Assembly (NCBI RefSeq): GCF_030817215.1
Contig: NZ_JAUSZA010000001.1
Span: forward strand, 7,809,501-7,873,500
DNA: 64,000 nucleotides
Reading direction: 5' to 3'
Source of the DNA: Paenibacillus sp. V4I3
GTDB taxonomy: Bacteria > Bacillota > Bacilli > Paenibacillales > NBRC-103111
Shown here: positions 9,327 to 18,569 of the stretch, one piece after another
Numbering within the stretch: the first letter of the stretch is position 1
Layout: every line of letters starts with the position of its first letter
Translations under genes and position numbers: made by a program
The notes under the pieces: model-generated
The model's input: only the letters and a program-made list of their open reading frames with translations
The model's database searches: none
Told to the model about the DNA's origin: nothing

Positions 9327-10640
9327 TTATTTAACTTGTGTTTCTGCTTGAGCTTGAGCGTCGCTTAACACTTTGTCGAGATCCGTACCCTTTAAATAAT
9401 TTTGCATTTGGACGACAAGAATATCTTCAATCGCATACGTATGCATACCATAGTTCACCTTTGGAATTTGCTCTGTCCATTTGGCGAAATCGGCAATTAC
9501 TTTTTGACCACCGAAGAATTCGTCAGCTTGGGTGTACGCCGGTCCGGATGCCGCGGCTTTTAATGTACCGATTGCACCAATCTCCGTAACAAGCTTCTGA
9601 TACAATTCAACGTCAGAGCCAAATGTCTGTTTCAAGAAATCAGCCGCAGCTTCTTTTCCATCGACGTTCATGACATACCACGAGCTGCCGCCAAGGTTCG
9701 ATGCATGAACAGATTTTGGGTTGTTTGTCAGTTTAGGAAACGGTACGACAGCCCATTTGCCGGACTGCGACGCTTCTTTTTTAACCGAAGCCGTAATCCA
9801 GTTACCAGTTGGAATAGTAGCTACTTCGCCACTATTGAATGCGCCAACGAATTGGCTCCAATCCGATGTGACCTTCACAATGTCCGCTTTCATTATATCT
9901 TTATAGGTTTCAGCCGCTTCCTTCAAGGCCGCATTGCCTGCCAAGTTAGGCGTCGTTCCATCTTCTTTTAAATACCACGAGCCTGCGGACTGAATCATCA
10001 TGCGAATAAGCCCAAGATCGTTCGGATCTTGCGTTAGCAGTTGTTTGCCTGTTTTGGCTTTCACTGCTTTACCGATCTCAATCAGCTTCTTCCAATCGAT
10101 ATCCTGCAGATCCTCAACTTTGTAACCCGCTTGCTCTAAGTAATCTCTTCTTACATATAATCCAGCAACGCCGGAATCAAATGGAACCCCATATTGTTTG
10201 CCATTTACACTTGTAGGTCCGATTTTGTAATCGGCGAAATCAGTCGGTTTAATCACATTCGTTAATTCAAAGAACGAATCAGGATAAGCTTGCAGGAAGC
10301 TTTGTGCACGATAATCTTCGATCAATACGATTGTCGGCAAACTTTTTGTCGTGCCTGCATTCAATCCTGCGTTCAATTTCTGAATGATATCGGCTTGCGC
10401 GTTTTCCACAATGTTGATCTTCAAACCGGAATCGGGATTTTTCGCCGCGTAAGCTGCTTTTGCACGTTCCATAGCACCAATATTAAATACTTTATCCCAC
10501 GCCCATACTGTAATTTCCTTTGCAGCTGCAGGCGTAGCTTCAGCGGTTTTTCCACCCGTATTCGGCACATTATTCCCTTTGCTTGCGCATGCCGTTAATA
10601 GTACTAAGCTGGCCAACAGAATGGCGAGTACCTTTTTCAC
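9327..10640 (-). CDS. Extracellular sugar-binding lipoprotein (SBP family 1)
   Basis: Solute-binding protein that captures the oligosaccharide outside the membrane and hands it to the two permeases. It has a lipoprotein signal with lipobox LLTAC (Cys about residue 18), followed by a flexible Asn/Gly/Thr/Ala-rich linker. The mature part is a typical two-lobe family 1 binding protein of 437 residues. It starts at GTG 10640, preceded by AAAGGGGC. It is the first transporter gene, directly downstream of a promoter with a CcpA-type site and inverted repeats (10679-10775), so expression is probably both inducible and subject to glucose repression. Confidence 0.93.
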   Translation of the reverse strand: MKKVLAILLASLVLLTACASKGNNVPNTGGKTAEATPAAAKEITVWAWDKVFNIGAMERAKAAYAAKNPDSGLKINIVENAQADIIQKLNAGLNAGTTKSLPTIVLIEDYRAQSFLQAYPDSFFELTNVIKPTDFADYKIGPTSVNGKQYGVPFDSGVAGLYVRRDYLEQAGYKVEDLQDIDWKKLIEIGKAVKAKTGKQLLTQDPNDLGLIRMMIQSAGSWYLKEDGTTPNLAGNAALKEAAETYKDIMKADIVKVTSDWSQFVGAFNSGEVATIPTGNWITASVKKEASQSGKWAVVPFPKLTNNPKSVHASNLGGSSWYVMNVDGKEAAADFLKQTFGSDVELYQKLVTEIGAIGTLKAAASGPAYTQADEFFGGQKVIADFAKWTEQIPKVNYGMHTYAIEDILVVQMQNYLKGTDLDKVLSDAQAQAETQVK

Positions 10641-10678
10641 AAAAATTCAGCCCCTTTTAAATTACTGTAAATTAGTTT

Positions 10679-10692
10679 TGAAAGCGTTTGCC
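10679..10692. promoter_or_regulatory. CcpA cre-like operator
   Basis: TGAAAGCGTTTGCC matches the cre consensus TGWAANCGNTNWCA apart from the final base. It sits about 40-50 bases upstream of the SBP start codon and downstream of the -10 hexamer (TATAAT on the minus strand, 10708-10713), a position suited to roadblock-type catabolite repression. Confidence 0.6.
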
Positions 10693-10694
10693 TC

Positions 10695-10775
10695 GCTAAC
10701 AATAGTCATTATAACAATTCGTTAAAATGACCCGTTAGTAATATATTTGTGTGGATTTGTCATTCTATTGTTAGC
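10695..10775. promoter_or_regulatory. Lac-type operon promoter with flanking 11-bp inverted repeats
   Basis: GCTAACAATAG (10695-10705) and its exact reverse complement CTATTGTTAGC (10765-10775) flank the promoter region of the SBP-permease-lacZ operon, centres 70 bp apart. A consensus -10 TATAAT (minus strand) lies at 10708-10713; the -35 is weak, as expected for an activated promoter. The repeats are candidate binding sites for the YesN-type regulator encoded upstream (inference). Confidence 0.45.
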
Positions 10776-10827
10776 TTTCTATTGATTTTTTATGTAATAG
10801 CAATTAATTTGTTTATTGGTATTTTTT

Positions 10828-12603
10828 TTAGGTATGAAGGAGTGGAAGCTTTATTTTCACTCTCGTTCCCTCGCCGATGTTACTCACAATGGTAACGCCG
10901 TATTCCTCTCCGTAAAGCAATGCTACACGGTCATGTACATTTCGAATTCCAATACCGGAGAAAAAACGGCTGCTGCTAACGGAGCTCTGCGGATTATTCC
11001 CATTATCAAAGCCTTTCATTCCAATACCGTTGTCGATGACCTCGCAGACCAGCGCATTTGCCTCCCGCGACACCAGTACATAAATGTACCCTTCGTTCCT
11101 TTCATGAAAGGCATGAAAAAATGCATTTTCGATAAAAGGCTGGATGATGAGCTTGGGAACATGATAGTTCATACAATCTTCGGCTGCAAAATAATCGACT
11201 TTGATCTGCTCACCGTAACGCACGTGATTAATAAATACATAATTTTTCAAATTAACTAGTTCTTGCTCCACGGTTATCGTTTCACTAATGTTGCTGACGG
11301 TATTCTGGAGAAGGGAAATAAGGGAGTTGATGGTAGCGGCGGCTTTCTCCTTATTCCCCTGCTGGACCAAAATTTTCACGGATGCCAGCGTATTGTATAA
11401 AAAATGCGGGTTAATCTGCATTTGCAGAGCGGATAGCTCCGCGTTGCGCTGGTCCTTCTGTGTCTGAATCAGCTTCTTTATATATTCGTTAAGCTCGTCC
11501 AGCATGTAATTGTATGCATGTCCGAGTTCCTTGATTTCGTAGCTGCCAGTAACCGTTATATAATTATCGAAATTATTTTCCGTAATGCCCGACATTTGTC
11601 TGGCAAGCAGGGTCAATGACTTTGTCAAACGTCTTGAAATAACAAATACAATAAGCAGAGCTGCGAACACGATAGCCATACAGATAAGCGCAACCCTTTT
11701 GACATCAACCATCTGACTAAGAACCATTTGTTTATCAATGAGATTGACTAGATAAAAATCATACGTAGGAAGGTATTCCGAAAGCACTAGACTGTTTTTC
11801 CCCATAACACTTACATCTTTGACATTTATTTTTTTTTGTTCAATTTCTTTTGCATAGCCAAGTAAATCAGGCGCCTCTTCGCCAATTAACTCATGGCGGT
11901 TACTTGATACGACATTGCCCGAACGATCCAATATGATAACGTCGTTGCCATCGCTTGTGAAGTTCGTGAAGAACCGCTTAAAGTCACTTTCTCGTATGGC
12001 AAAATAAAGAACACCATATGGATTGCCGCTCGTTCTCTCCATAAGTGCCCTAGAAGCGACAATCACCGGGTCAGCTTCAGACGTATTGGTTATGCTTTCT
12101 TTATCCAATTGATAGATAAGCCGCTTTGGCGCGACTAGGGTATTGACGGTTAACATGCTGTTTCTCAGCTTTTCCAATGAGCTTGGCCAATAATAGCTAT
12201 CCGTCGAGTGGCTTTTCTTATTCATTCCACTGATCGTAATTGTAACTGGGTAGGCTGCTACATTAGACTGAATTCGTTTCATCTGCTGGCTAGCCTCATA
12301 TTGACTTCGCACCGTAGAAAGTGTGTCCATATCCGTATTCGTCAGAAACTCTTTTATTGTGCCGTTCTGCAGCACATTATTCGATGCCGTAACGATAGAA
12401 TAATTGAACGATTCGAAATTCGCTTGAATCTGGCTAATGATTTTTGAGTTCGTAATACTGAACGTATTCATGAAGAGTCGCTCCGACATTTGAATCGTGA
12501 CAACTGAAGTGAAGAGCGACACGGAGATAATACTAACCACCGTGACGATAAACATTTTAATAAAAAGACCATGATATTTAAATTTGTCCAGAAGTCTCCT
12601 CAT
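10828..12603 (-). CDS. YesM-type sensor histidine kinase (lac-type locus)
   Basis: Membrane sensor kinase of 591 residues. It has one helix at about residues 14-36, an extracellular dCACHE-like domain, a second helix at about 300-322, HAMP, and a His_kinase core. The H-box is INPHFLYNTLASVK, the N-box LIIQPFIENAFFHAF, and the glycine motifs VIDNGIGM and GIGIRNVHDR. It starts 3 bases after the response regulator stop, with its AAAGGA ribosome site inside that gene, so the two are translated together. It lies immediately upstream of the SBP-permease-lacZ operon, so it most likely senses the sugar carried by that importer. Confidence 0.93.
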   Translation of the reverse strand: MRRLLDKFKYHGLFIKMFIVTVVSIISVSLFTSVVTIQMSERLFMNTFSITNSKIISQIQANFESFNYSIVTASNNVLQNGTIKEFLTNTDMDTLSTVRSQYEASQQMKRIQSNVAAYPVTITISGMNKKSHSTDSYYWPSSLEKLRNSMLTVNTLVAPKRLIYQLDKESITNTSEADPVIVASRALMERTSGNPYGVLYFAIRESDFKRFFTNFTSDGNDVIILDRSGNVVSSNRHELIGEEAPDLLGYAKEIEQKKINVKDVSVMGKNSLVLSEYLPTYDFYLVNLIDKQMVLSQMVDVKRVALICMAIVFAALLIVFVISRRLTKSLTLLARQMSGITENNFDNYITVTGSYEIKELGHAYNYMLDELNEYIKKLIQTQKDQRNAELSALQMQINPHFLYNTLASVKILVQQGNKEKAAATINSLISLLQNTVSNISETITVEQELVNLKNYVFINHVRYGEQIKVDYFAAEDCMNYHVPKLIIQPFIENAFFHAFHERNEGYIYVLVSREANALVCEVIDNGIGMKGFDNGNNPQSSVSSSRFFSGIGIRNVHDRVALLYGEEYGVTIVSNIGEGTRVKIKLPLLHT

Positions 12604-12606
12604 AAC

Positions 12607-14184
12607 CTAGTTCCTTTTCTTGTTGAGATGAATTTTTTTGTATTGGCTCGGTGATATGCCCGTTAATTTCTTGAATACTTTTGTAAAATAACTATGGTCC
12701 GAATAACCTACTTTTTCGCTAATTTCGGATATAGATGCGAAATCCTGCTCCAGAAGATTCGCTGCCTTCTCGACTCTGATCTTGTTCAAATATTCGCTGA
12801 AGCCTTCTTTATTATGCGATGTGAAATAACTCGACAAATAAGAAGGATTAAAATGAAAATGCTTAGCTATTTCCGTTAGGCTGAGTGGCTCAGCGTAATG
12901 CTGGTGGATATAATCTAGAAGCATCGTCATATTCGGATTTCCGCCCGTTGACCGCTTCGTTTTTATAACAGCGTTTGTTTCTTGTATAAATGTCTCAAGA
13001 AGCCTGATTGCTTCGCTGACATGCGACGCTTCGCCTATCGATTTGAAATAAGCATATTTCGCTTCTTCCAAATTCTTCATATCCAACTCCAAACGGCCAA
13101 GCACAATTGTTATATTAAAAATGATATTTCCCAAAAAGGACTTAAACTCAAACACATCCGTTTGATAATGGTTTGACGCGGCCTGCACGTACCCCAATAA
13201 ATCCTGGAAGGCCTCTTCGAACTGTTGTCGATTCATTTGTTCGGTAAAGCGAGTCATATTAAATTTCGCAACCTCTTCAGAATGTTTCGGCAGTTCCCCA
13301 TATACAATTAAATTGTTGGAGGTAGGTAAAAAAAAGCGATAAGCGTTTATTTTCAGGAACCCATCCCTAAAGTTCGTGCCGAGCTGTCTCAAATCGCTAA
13401 ATGCCTCACCGACCGTCCAGCCAATCTCCGGCTGCTGATTCCTTGTCCAAGCGGCAAGCCTCCGAACGATAAATGTGAAACGATCCCACTCGCTCTTGTC
13501 CATGTTTACCAGCACAACAACCATGTTAGGATCAGTGGGAACGGGATAATAAACCGCATGATCGAAGCCACTATCCAACTCAGCAGCAATTTTCGCCATC
13601 CATTGAGAAGCGGTATGTTGATCCTTGCTCTTGCTCGGCAATTGCTTGAGATCAGCCCCCAGCAGGATGTAACTAGGATATGGAAAAGCAGCGGTGATAT
13701 CTTTAAAATCGTCATCGACCTCATAACCGGAAATAAGCTTATCAATGACAATCTTAATGGACAAGCTGCCATCGTCATTTGACTCTTCCAGCTTTAAAGA
13801 GGGAATCTTACGCGCGGTGCGCTTCAATATGTCGAGCAGCTGCTCAGCTTCAAGCTTTGGCTTTAATATATAATCAGCAACCCCGCTTTGAAAGGTTGAC
13901 CTTACATAATCAAACTCACCAAAACTGCTTAATATGATCACTTCAATTTCCGGGAACTGCGACTTTATCACACGAGTAAGCTCCGCTCCTCCCATAACAG
14001 GCATCACGATATCGGTAATAACGATATGAGGCTGCATGCGCTCTATTTGTTCAAGAGCTTCTTTGCCGTTGGAAGCCTCTCCTACGATCTGAAACCCCTC
14101 TTGTTCCCAGTGCAACAAGTGCTTGATACCCTGTCTGACTAAAATTTCATCATCTACAATAAGTATACGACAAGAACGAGCCAT
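12607..14184 (-). CDS. YesN-type response regulator, AraC DNA-binding output
   Basis: Cytoplasmic regulator of 525 residues. The receiver domain (residues 1-120) has the acidic pair DDE near the start, the phospho-acceptor Asp in VITDIVMP, and YILKPK. A long variable middle is followed by an AraC double HTH over the last 100 residues (LTEIAKHFHFNPSYLSSYF; then YSDHSYFTKVFKKLTGISPSQYK). The start chosen is ATG 14184 with GGAGG 8 nt upstream; the frame extends to a TTG at 14223 that has no ribosome site. It sits between the ArsR-like regulator and the kinase in one run. Likely target: the promoter at 10695-10775. Confidence 0.93.
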   Translation of the reverse strand: MARSCRILIVDDEILVRQGIKHLLHWEQEGFQIVGEASNGKEALEQIERMQPHIVITDIVMPVMGGAELTRVIKSQFPEIEVIILSSFGEFDYVRSTFQSGVADYILKPKLEAEQLLDILKRTARKIPSLKLEESNDDGSLSIKIVIDKLISGYEVDDDFKDITAAFPYPSYILLGADLKQLPSKSKDQHTASQWMAKIAAELDSGFDHAVYYPVPTDPNMVVVLVNMDKSEWDRFTFIVRRLAAWTRNQQPEIGWTVGEAFSDLRQLGTNFRDGFLKINAYRFFLPTSNNLIVYGELPKHSEEVAKFNMTRFTEQMNRQQFEEAFQDLLGYVQAASNHYQTDVFEFKSFLGNIIFNITIVLGRLELDMKNLEEAKYAYFKSIGEASHVSEAIRLLETFIQETNAVIKTKRSTGGNPNMTMLLDYIHQHYAEPLSLTEIAKHFHFNPSYLSSYFTSHNKEGFSEYLNKIRVEKAANLLEQDFASISEISEKVGYSDHSYFTKVFKKLTGISPSQYKKIHLNKKRN

Positions 14185-14224
14185 CCCTTTACCTCCGCAT
14201 TGAATATCTATTACCTTCTTCAAA

Positions 14225-15127
14225 TCATTCGTAATAACTTCGAATCACGATGTCTTGATCGTAGTTGCCGAATCCCCTGCCGAATAAGGTTAATCCTCCT
14301 CGACCTCGAGCGGTATCTTCAGCACTTATTCGCAATGTCCACTGCGTGCTATCCCATTGTACATCCTTGATCGTGACATCCGAAATTTGCTGACCATCTA
14401 TGAATGTACCGTTTGCATTTATTCGAAGTACTTTCATTAATCCGTATTGATTGACGTCAGAATGCCACCAATCTGGTGACAATCTACCTCTCATTCGACC
14501 GAAATCTCCGGGACTCGTCCACATTCCCAGTAATTTATCATTGATTGTAAATAGGATGTCCGAAGGCCAGTTTTCATTAATATGGGGAGCTTCGGAACCG
14601 ATTTCCATTGAGATTTCAATTTCTTGTACGATTTGATCTTTGAAGAGATAGTTTGGTAATTTATATTCGACAAACCCCCTAGCAAACCACAAAATGCCTG
14701 CATGAACGCGTTCAGGATCCAAAAAATAGGTCGGATTATCGTAATAACCGATCATCTTTTCTGTTGTTGCAATTCCACACGTAGGGGAAGCCGCGAAATC
14801 CGTGTATTGGCCGACAGGCATAGCAACCTCAACGAATTTTCTTTTCAAAATAGAAGAACGGGATAATTTTATTTGCAGGTACTCCGTTGACAACGAACAA
14901 AACTTGTAGGTCCCGCCGTTAACCCTTTTCATTTTATAGCTTACAAGCCCTGCTCTCTGCAGTTTGGTAACGTGTTTACTGACAATTGCACTGCTTAGGT
15001 AAAGCTCAGAAGCCAATTCTTTAATATGCATCTCTTTTGTATATAATAAATCAATAATCTGCAGCCGCACCTCGCTCGCCAATGCTTCGTAGACCCGAAG
15101 CGATTCCGAATCCGTTGTTAAATACAT
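14225..15127 (-). CDS. ArsR-type winged-helix regulator with large C-terminal domain
   Basis: A 300-residue regulator. Residues 1-85 form an ArsR winged helix (EALASEVRLQIIDLLY; IKELASELYLSSAIVSKHVTKLQRAGLV; then the wing). No ArsR metal-binding Cys cluster is seen in the recognition helix. Residues about 95-300 are a Trp/Tyr-rich, beta-rich domain of the sort that could bind a ligand such as a sugar; I do not recognise its family by name. It is divergent from the GH51 gene, with 156 bases between, and followed in the same direction by the RR-kinase pair. It may control abfA and perhaps the kinase operon in response to an arabinoside. Function inferred from position. Confidence 0.8.
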   Translation of the reverse strand: MYLTTDSESLRVYEALASEVRLQIIDLLYTKEMHIKELASELYLSSAIVSKHVTKLQRAGLVSYKMKRVNGGTYKFCSLSTEYLQIKLSRSSILKRKFVEVAMPVGQYTDFAASPTCGIATTEKMIGYYDNPTYFLDPERVHAGILWFARGFVEYKLPNYLFKDQIVQEIEISMEIGSEAPHINENWPSDILFTINDKLLGMWTSPGDFGRMRGRLSPDWWHSDVNQYGLMKVLRINANGTFIDGQQISDVTIKDVQWDSTQWTLRISAEDTARGRGGLTLFGRGFGNYDQDIVIRSYYE

Positions 15128-15283
15128 AATTACACACCCATTCTTGAATTAGTAATTTAGTTAATCCTATATTTTTCACATCCAACACATTGAAAGTATC
15201 TATCTATTATGATAAATATTATATAGAATATTAACAATTATGACTTAATCATTTCATTAATTCAACTAGGAGGATTATATGCT

Positions 15284-16795
15284 ATGTCCATGAAATCGAC
15301 TATGCTTATTGATAAGAATTTCACCATTTCAGAAGTAGATCCAAGGCTCTATGGGTCATTTATCGAACACCTAGGACGTGCCGTATATGGCGGAATTTAT
15401 GAGCCAAACCATCCAACCGCAGATGAGAACGGCTTCCGACGCGATGCTCTGGATGCTATTCGTTCACTGAATGTTCCTATCATTCGCTATCCTGGGGGAA
15501 ATTTTGTATCCGGCTATAACTGGGAGGACGGTGTTGGTCCAAAGGCCGAGCGGAAGCGTCTATTGGATCTAGCATGGTGGACAACAGAAACCAATGAGAT
15601 GGGAACAAATGAATTCGCGGATTGGGCTAAATTAGTCGGTTCAGAAGTCATGATGGCCGTTAATCTGGGTACCCGCGGCGTTGACGCGGCTAGAAATCTC
15701 GTCGAATATTGTAACCATCCTTCTGGTTCTTACTGGAGTGATCTGCGAATATCCCATGGTTATAAAGATCCGCATAATTTCAAAACGTGGTGCCTTGGGA
15801 ATGAAATGGATGGACCTTGGCAAATCGGAGCAAAAACGGCTGTCGAATACGGCAGATTAGCGAATGAAACGGCCAAAGTTATGCGCTGGGTTGACCCATC
15901 CATAGAGCTTGTTGCATGCGGCAGCTCAACAAGTGGAATGAGTACGTTCGCTGATTGGGAGGCTACCGTGCTCGATCTTACCTACGATCAAGTGGATTAT
16001 TTATCCTTGCACTCCTATTACAATAATAATGCGAACGATTCCTCTAATTTCTTGGCGAAATCGCTTGATATGGATCAATTCATTTACAGTGTAACAGCGA
16101 TTTGCGATTACATGAAAGCGAAGAAACGGAGCAAGAAAAAGCTCATGCTTTCAATGGATGAATGGAACGTTTGGAATACCATCGGATCAAGCCGTGCTGC
16201 TGAACGCTGGCAGGTGGCACCGCCGGAATTCGAAGATGTTTATACGATGGAAGACGCTCTTGCAGTAGGCTGCTTCCTAATTACACTGCTTAAACATGCG
16301 GATCGTGTTAAAATGGCGTGCATAGCCCAATTGATTAATGTGATTGCACCGATTATGACTGAAAATGGAGGCCCTCTTTGGCTGCAAACCACTTATTATC
16401 CGTACCTTCATGCTTCATTGTACGGTAGAGGAACGGTGCTTCACCCCATTATTTCTTCACCTAAATACGATTCAAAGGACTTCACCGATGTCCCTTATCT
16501 AGAGGCAATCAGTGTTTTCAATGAAGAGCAAGGTGAAGTTACGATCTTCGCAGTAAATCGTCATTTATCAGAGAGACTCGAGCTTAACGTTGACGTCCGC
16601 AGCTTCGGTGAAGTCAGCATACTTGAGCATTTAGTGTTGGAGAATGCAGATTTAAAAGCGACCAATACAAAAACGAAGCCTGATAATGTCGTCCCTCACA
16701 AAGGCGGTAACGCCAAAGCAGACGACGGATATGTAAAGGCTGATCTCAGCAAAGCTTCATGGAACGTTCTTCGACTGCAAATAAAAAACACCTAG
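15284..16795 (+). CDS. abfA: Intracellular alpha-L-arabinofuranosidase, GH51
   Basis: Releases terminal alpha-L-arabinofuranose from imported arabino-oligosaccharides. The 503-residue length and absence of a signal peptide match cytosolic GH51 AbfA enzymes. Catalytic residues are visible: acid/base Glu174 in WCLGNEMDGPWQ and nucleophile Glu293 in SMDEWNVW; RYPGGNFVSGYNWEDG is also a family hallmark. It has a TIM barrel followed by a C-terminal beta-sandwich. The start is ATG 15284 after AGGAGG; an ATG at 15279 opens only a 4-codon frame overlapping it. Possible promoter TTGAAA (15190) with TAAATA (15213), 17 bp apart. Divergent from the ArsR-like regulator and ended by a strong terminator. 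Confidence 0.95.
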   Translation: MSMKSTMLIDKNFTISEVDPRLYGSFIEHLGRAVYGGIYEPNHPTADENGFRRDALDAIRSLNVPIIRYPGGNFVSGYNWEDGVGPKAERKRLLDLAWWTTETNEMGTNEFADWAKLVGSEVMMAVNLGTRGVDAARNLVEYCNHPSGSYWSDLRISHGYKDPHNFKTWCLGNEMDGPWQIGAKTAVEYGRLANETAKVMRWVDPSIELVACGSSTSGMSTFADWEATVLDLTYDQVDYLSLHSYYNNNANDSSNFLAKSLDMDQFIYSVTAICDYMKAKKRSKKKLMLSMDEWNVWNTIGSSRAAERWQVAPPEFEDVYTMEDALAVGCFLITLLKHADRVKMACIAQLINVIAPIMTENGGPLWLQTTYYPYLHASLYGRGTVLHPIISSPKYDSKDFTDVPYLEAISVFNEEQGEVTIFAVNRHLSERLELNVDVRSFGEVSILEHLVLENADLKATNTKTKPDNVVPHKGGNAKADDGYVKADLSKASWNVLRLQIKNT

Positions 16796-16871
16796 AATAA
16801 ATAATAGTAACTGATCCAAAATATCCGCGTGGACGTACCCAGATTCAATCAAAAAGAGTCTGCCACCATAC

Positions 16872-16904
16872 AAAAAAACGCAGCCGAGTTGGCTGCGTTT
16901 TTTT
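16872..16904. terminator. Strong bidirectional terminator
   Basis: Perfect arms of 14 bases (seven A plus CGCAGCC; GGCTGCG plus seven T) with a 5-base loop, placed between the convergent GH51 and GH5 genes. It works equally well on both strands. Confidence 0.9.
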
Positions 16905-16934
16905 GTATAATGGAGCCTAGGGATTTAACCGACC

Positions 16935-18554
16935 TCAGCTCGCGTCATGGATCAGTCCGGCTGTAGTCGGAATAATTTCTAACCATTCAAGCCGAACTAG
17001 AGCATCTTTAGCTTGAACTACAATGCGATGTGTCCCTGGCTCAAGCGTGAACGGTTCTCTGATATTTTGGTTCTCGTCATCTATCGAGATTGCCAGACTT
17101 CCGTTTTCATCAAACTCGTTAAGGTGTACGTTGATCTCATAAAGCGTATAGTCCGTAAACTTAGGCACATAAATTTCATAGGCCAGCCAATCGCCTTCAG
17201 CTAAGTCTACTTCTAGGCGCTCGTCATCCTGCCATGTCTCTCCTTTGCCATGTTCGAAGTTTGCTGTCTCCCTTGCACTTGCTACAAACCGAATGTCCGT
17301 GCGGTCATTGATGCGAAAGCCAACATTCTGATTCGACGGCTGCTGGATGCCATAACTGACACCTTCTCCCCGATACCCGTAGAAAATAGCAGGTATTCGG
17401 ACAGGAGGTCTGCCTAACATGGCGTCAACAAGATCGCGGTAATACACACATTGGTCGAATGCTAAATTAGTTAGATATTCCCATAAGATCCGTTGTGCAG
17501 TTATCTCATCTGGCTTCGGACCGCCTTCTAAGTACTCGACCAGCATCTCCCATTCGCGGGGCACCTTAACGCTGCAAGGTGAATTATCCTTGCCCATCTT
17601 CTTCCAAGTCCAGAAATTCCAAGAGATATTGTGATCTTCAAAAAGACGAAAAGCACCCGCATACCATGCTTTGTTATTCTCGCCACCTTCACCCATGTAA
17701 ATGGGCACGTTCCACTCTTCACGCTTTTCTAAGTAGACTCTGATGCTTTCCGTATCTGGATTATTCCAATATTTATGGAACTGCAGCATCAGATTATCAT
17801 CGATTTTTTCCGTAAAGATCGACCAATCCGTTGCCCAATGGGCACCTTCTAGAATAATCAGGTGGCGTTCATCTACTTCCCTGATCGCCTTAACGATGTC
17901 CCGGTAAAGAGGCATTACCTCACCGTTATAGGCAGAGAACCAGTTAGGCAGCGGCTCGTTGAGAAGATCATAGCCGGCGACAATCCACTCATCCTTGTAA
18001 TGCTCTGCGAGAAAACGCCATAACTGAACCGTAAGACGCCTATTATGCTCTTCTGTAAATAGCTCTGGCAAGTCACGTTCAGAGTCGTCAATATTCGTAC
18101 CCGTCTGGCCCCCAGGTGCCCCGTGCAGATCTAGAATCACATAAAGGCTGTGCTTACGACACCATCCGATCAGTCGATCAATGAGTTTCAGTCGATGCTC
18201 TTTCACCCGAAGTGGCTCGCCGTCTTCAATTAAAAATCTTGCGTTTATTGGCACCCTAACCGAATTGAATCCTTCAGCGGCAATCTGCTGAATATCTGCT
18301 TCCGACGTGTGAACATCATAGTAAATGTCCCAAAATCTTTCGGCCTCCCGTTCGCCGATCAGCTCTTGAATCATCTTTTCAATACGCCGCGGACGATCTC
18401 CTTGCTGCGGAAACATCCACATATAGCCCTCTGGGAGCAGCCAGCTTCCGAAGCCGACGCCTCTCAGCAGCACCTCGCGACCTTCTCCGTTGACTAGTCT
18501 CTTCCCGTCAGCTCTAAGAAAGCCAACAACTTCGTTCTCACGCTCTGAATTCAT
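16935..18554 (-). CDS. Cytosolic GH5-type glycoside hydrolase with C-terminal beta domain
   Basis: A GH5 (cellulase superfamily) enzyme of 539 residues with no signal peptide. The TIM barrel covers about residues 10-370. Catalytic acid/base is Glu200 in DLLNEPLP and the nucleophile is Glu289 in IYMGEGG. RVPIN and LDLHGAPGGQ match the exo-1,3-glucanase-like branch. Residues about 420-530 form a carbohydrate-binding-like beta-sandwich (CBM6-like appearance, by eye). The last gene of the second CUT1 locus, 15 bases after the permease, it should act on the imported oligosaccharide. Beta-glucan, beta-mannan or galactan substrates are all possible. Confidence 0.85.
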   Translation of the reverse strand: MNSERENEVVGFLRADGKRLVNGEGREVLLRGVGFGSWLLPEGYMWMFPQQGDRPRRIEKMIQELIGEREAERFWDIYYDVHTSEADIQQIAAEGFNSVRVPINARFLIEDGEPLRVKEHRLKLIDRLIGWCRKHSLYVILDLHGAPGGQTGTNIDDSERDLPELFTEEHNRRLTVQLWRFLAEHYKDEWIVAGYDLLNEPLPNWFSAYNGEVMPLYRDIVKAIREVDERHLIILEGAHWATDWSIFTEKIDDNLMLQFHKYWNNPDTESIRVYLEKREEWNVPIYMGEGGENNKAWYAGAFRLFEDHNISWNFWTWKKMGKDNSPCSVKVPREWEMLVEYLEGGPKPDEITAQRILWEYLTNLAFDQCVYYRDLVDAMLGRPPVRIPAIFYGYRGEGVSYGIQQPSNQNVGFRINDRTDIRFVASARETANFEHGKGETWQDDERLEVDLAEGDWLAYEIYVPKFTDYTLYEINVHLNEFDENGSLAISIDDENQNIREPFTLEPGTHRIVVQAKDALVRLEWLEIIPTTAGLIHDAS

Positions 18555-18569
18555 TCTTATTAGTCACTC

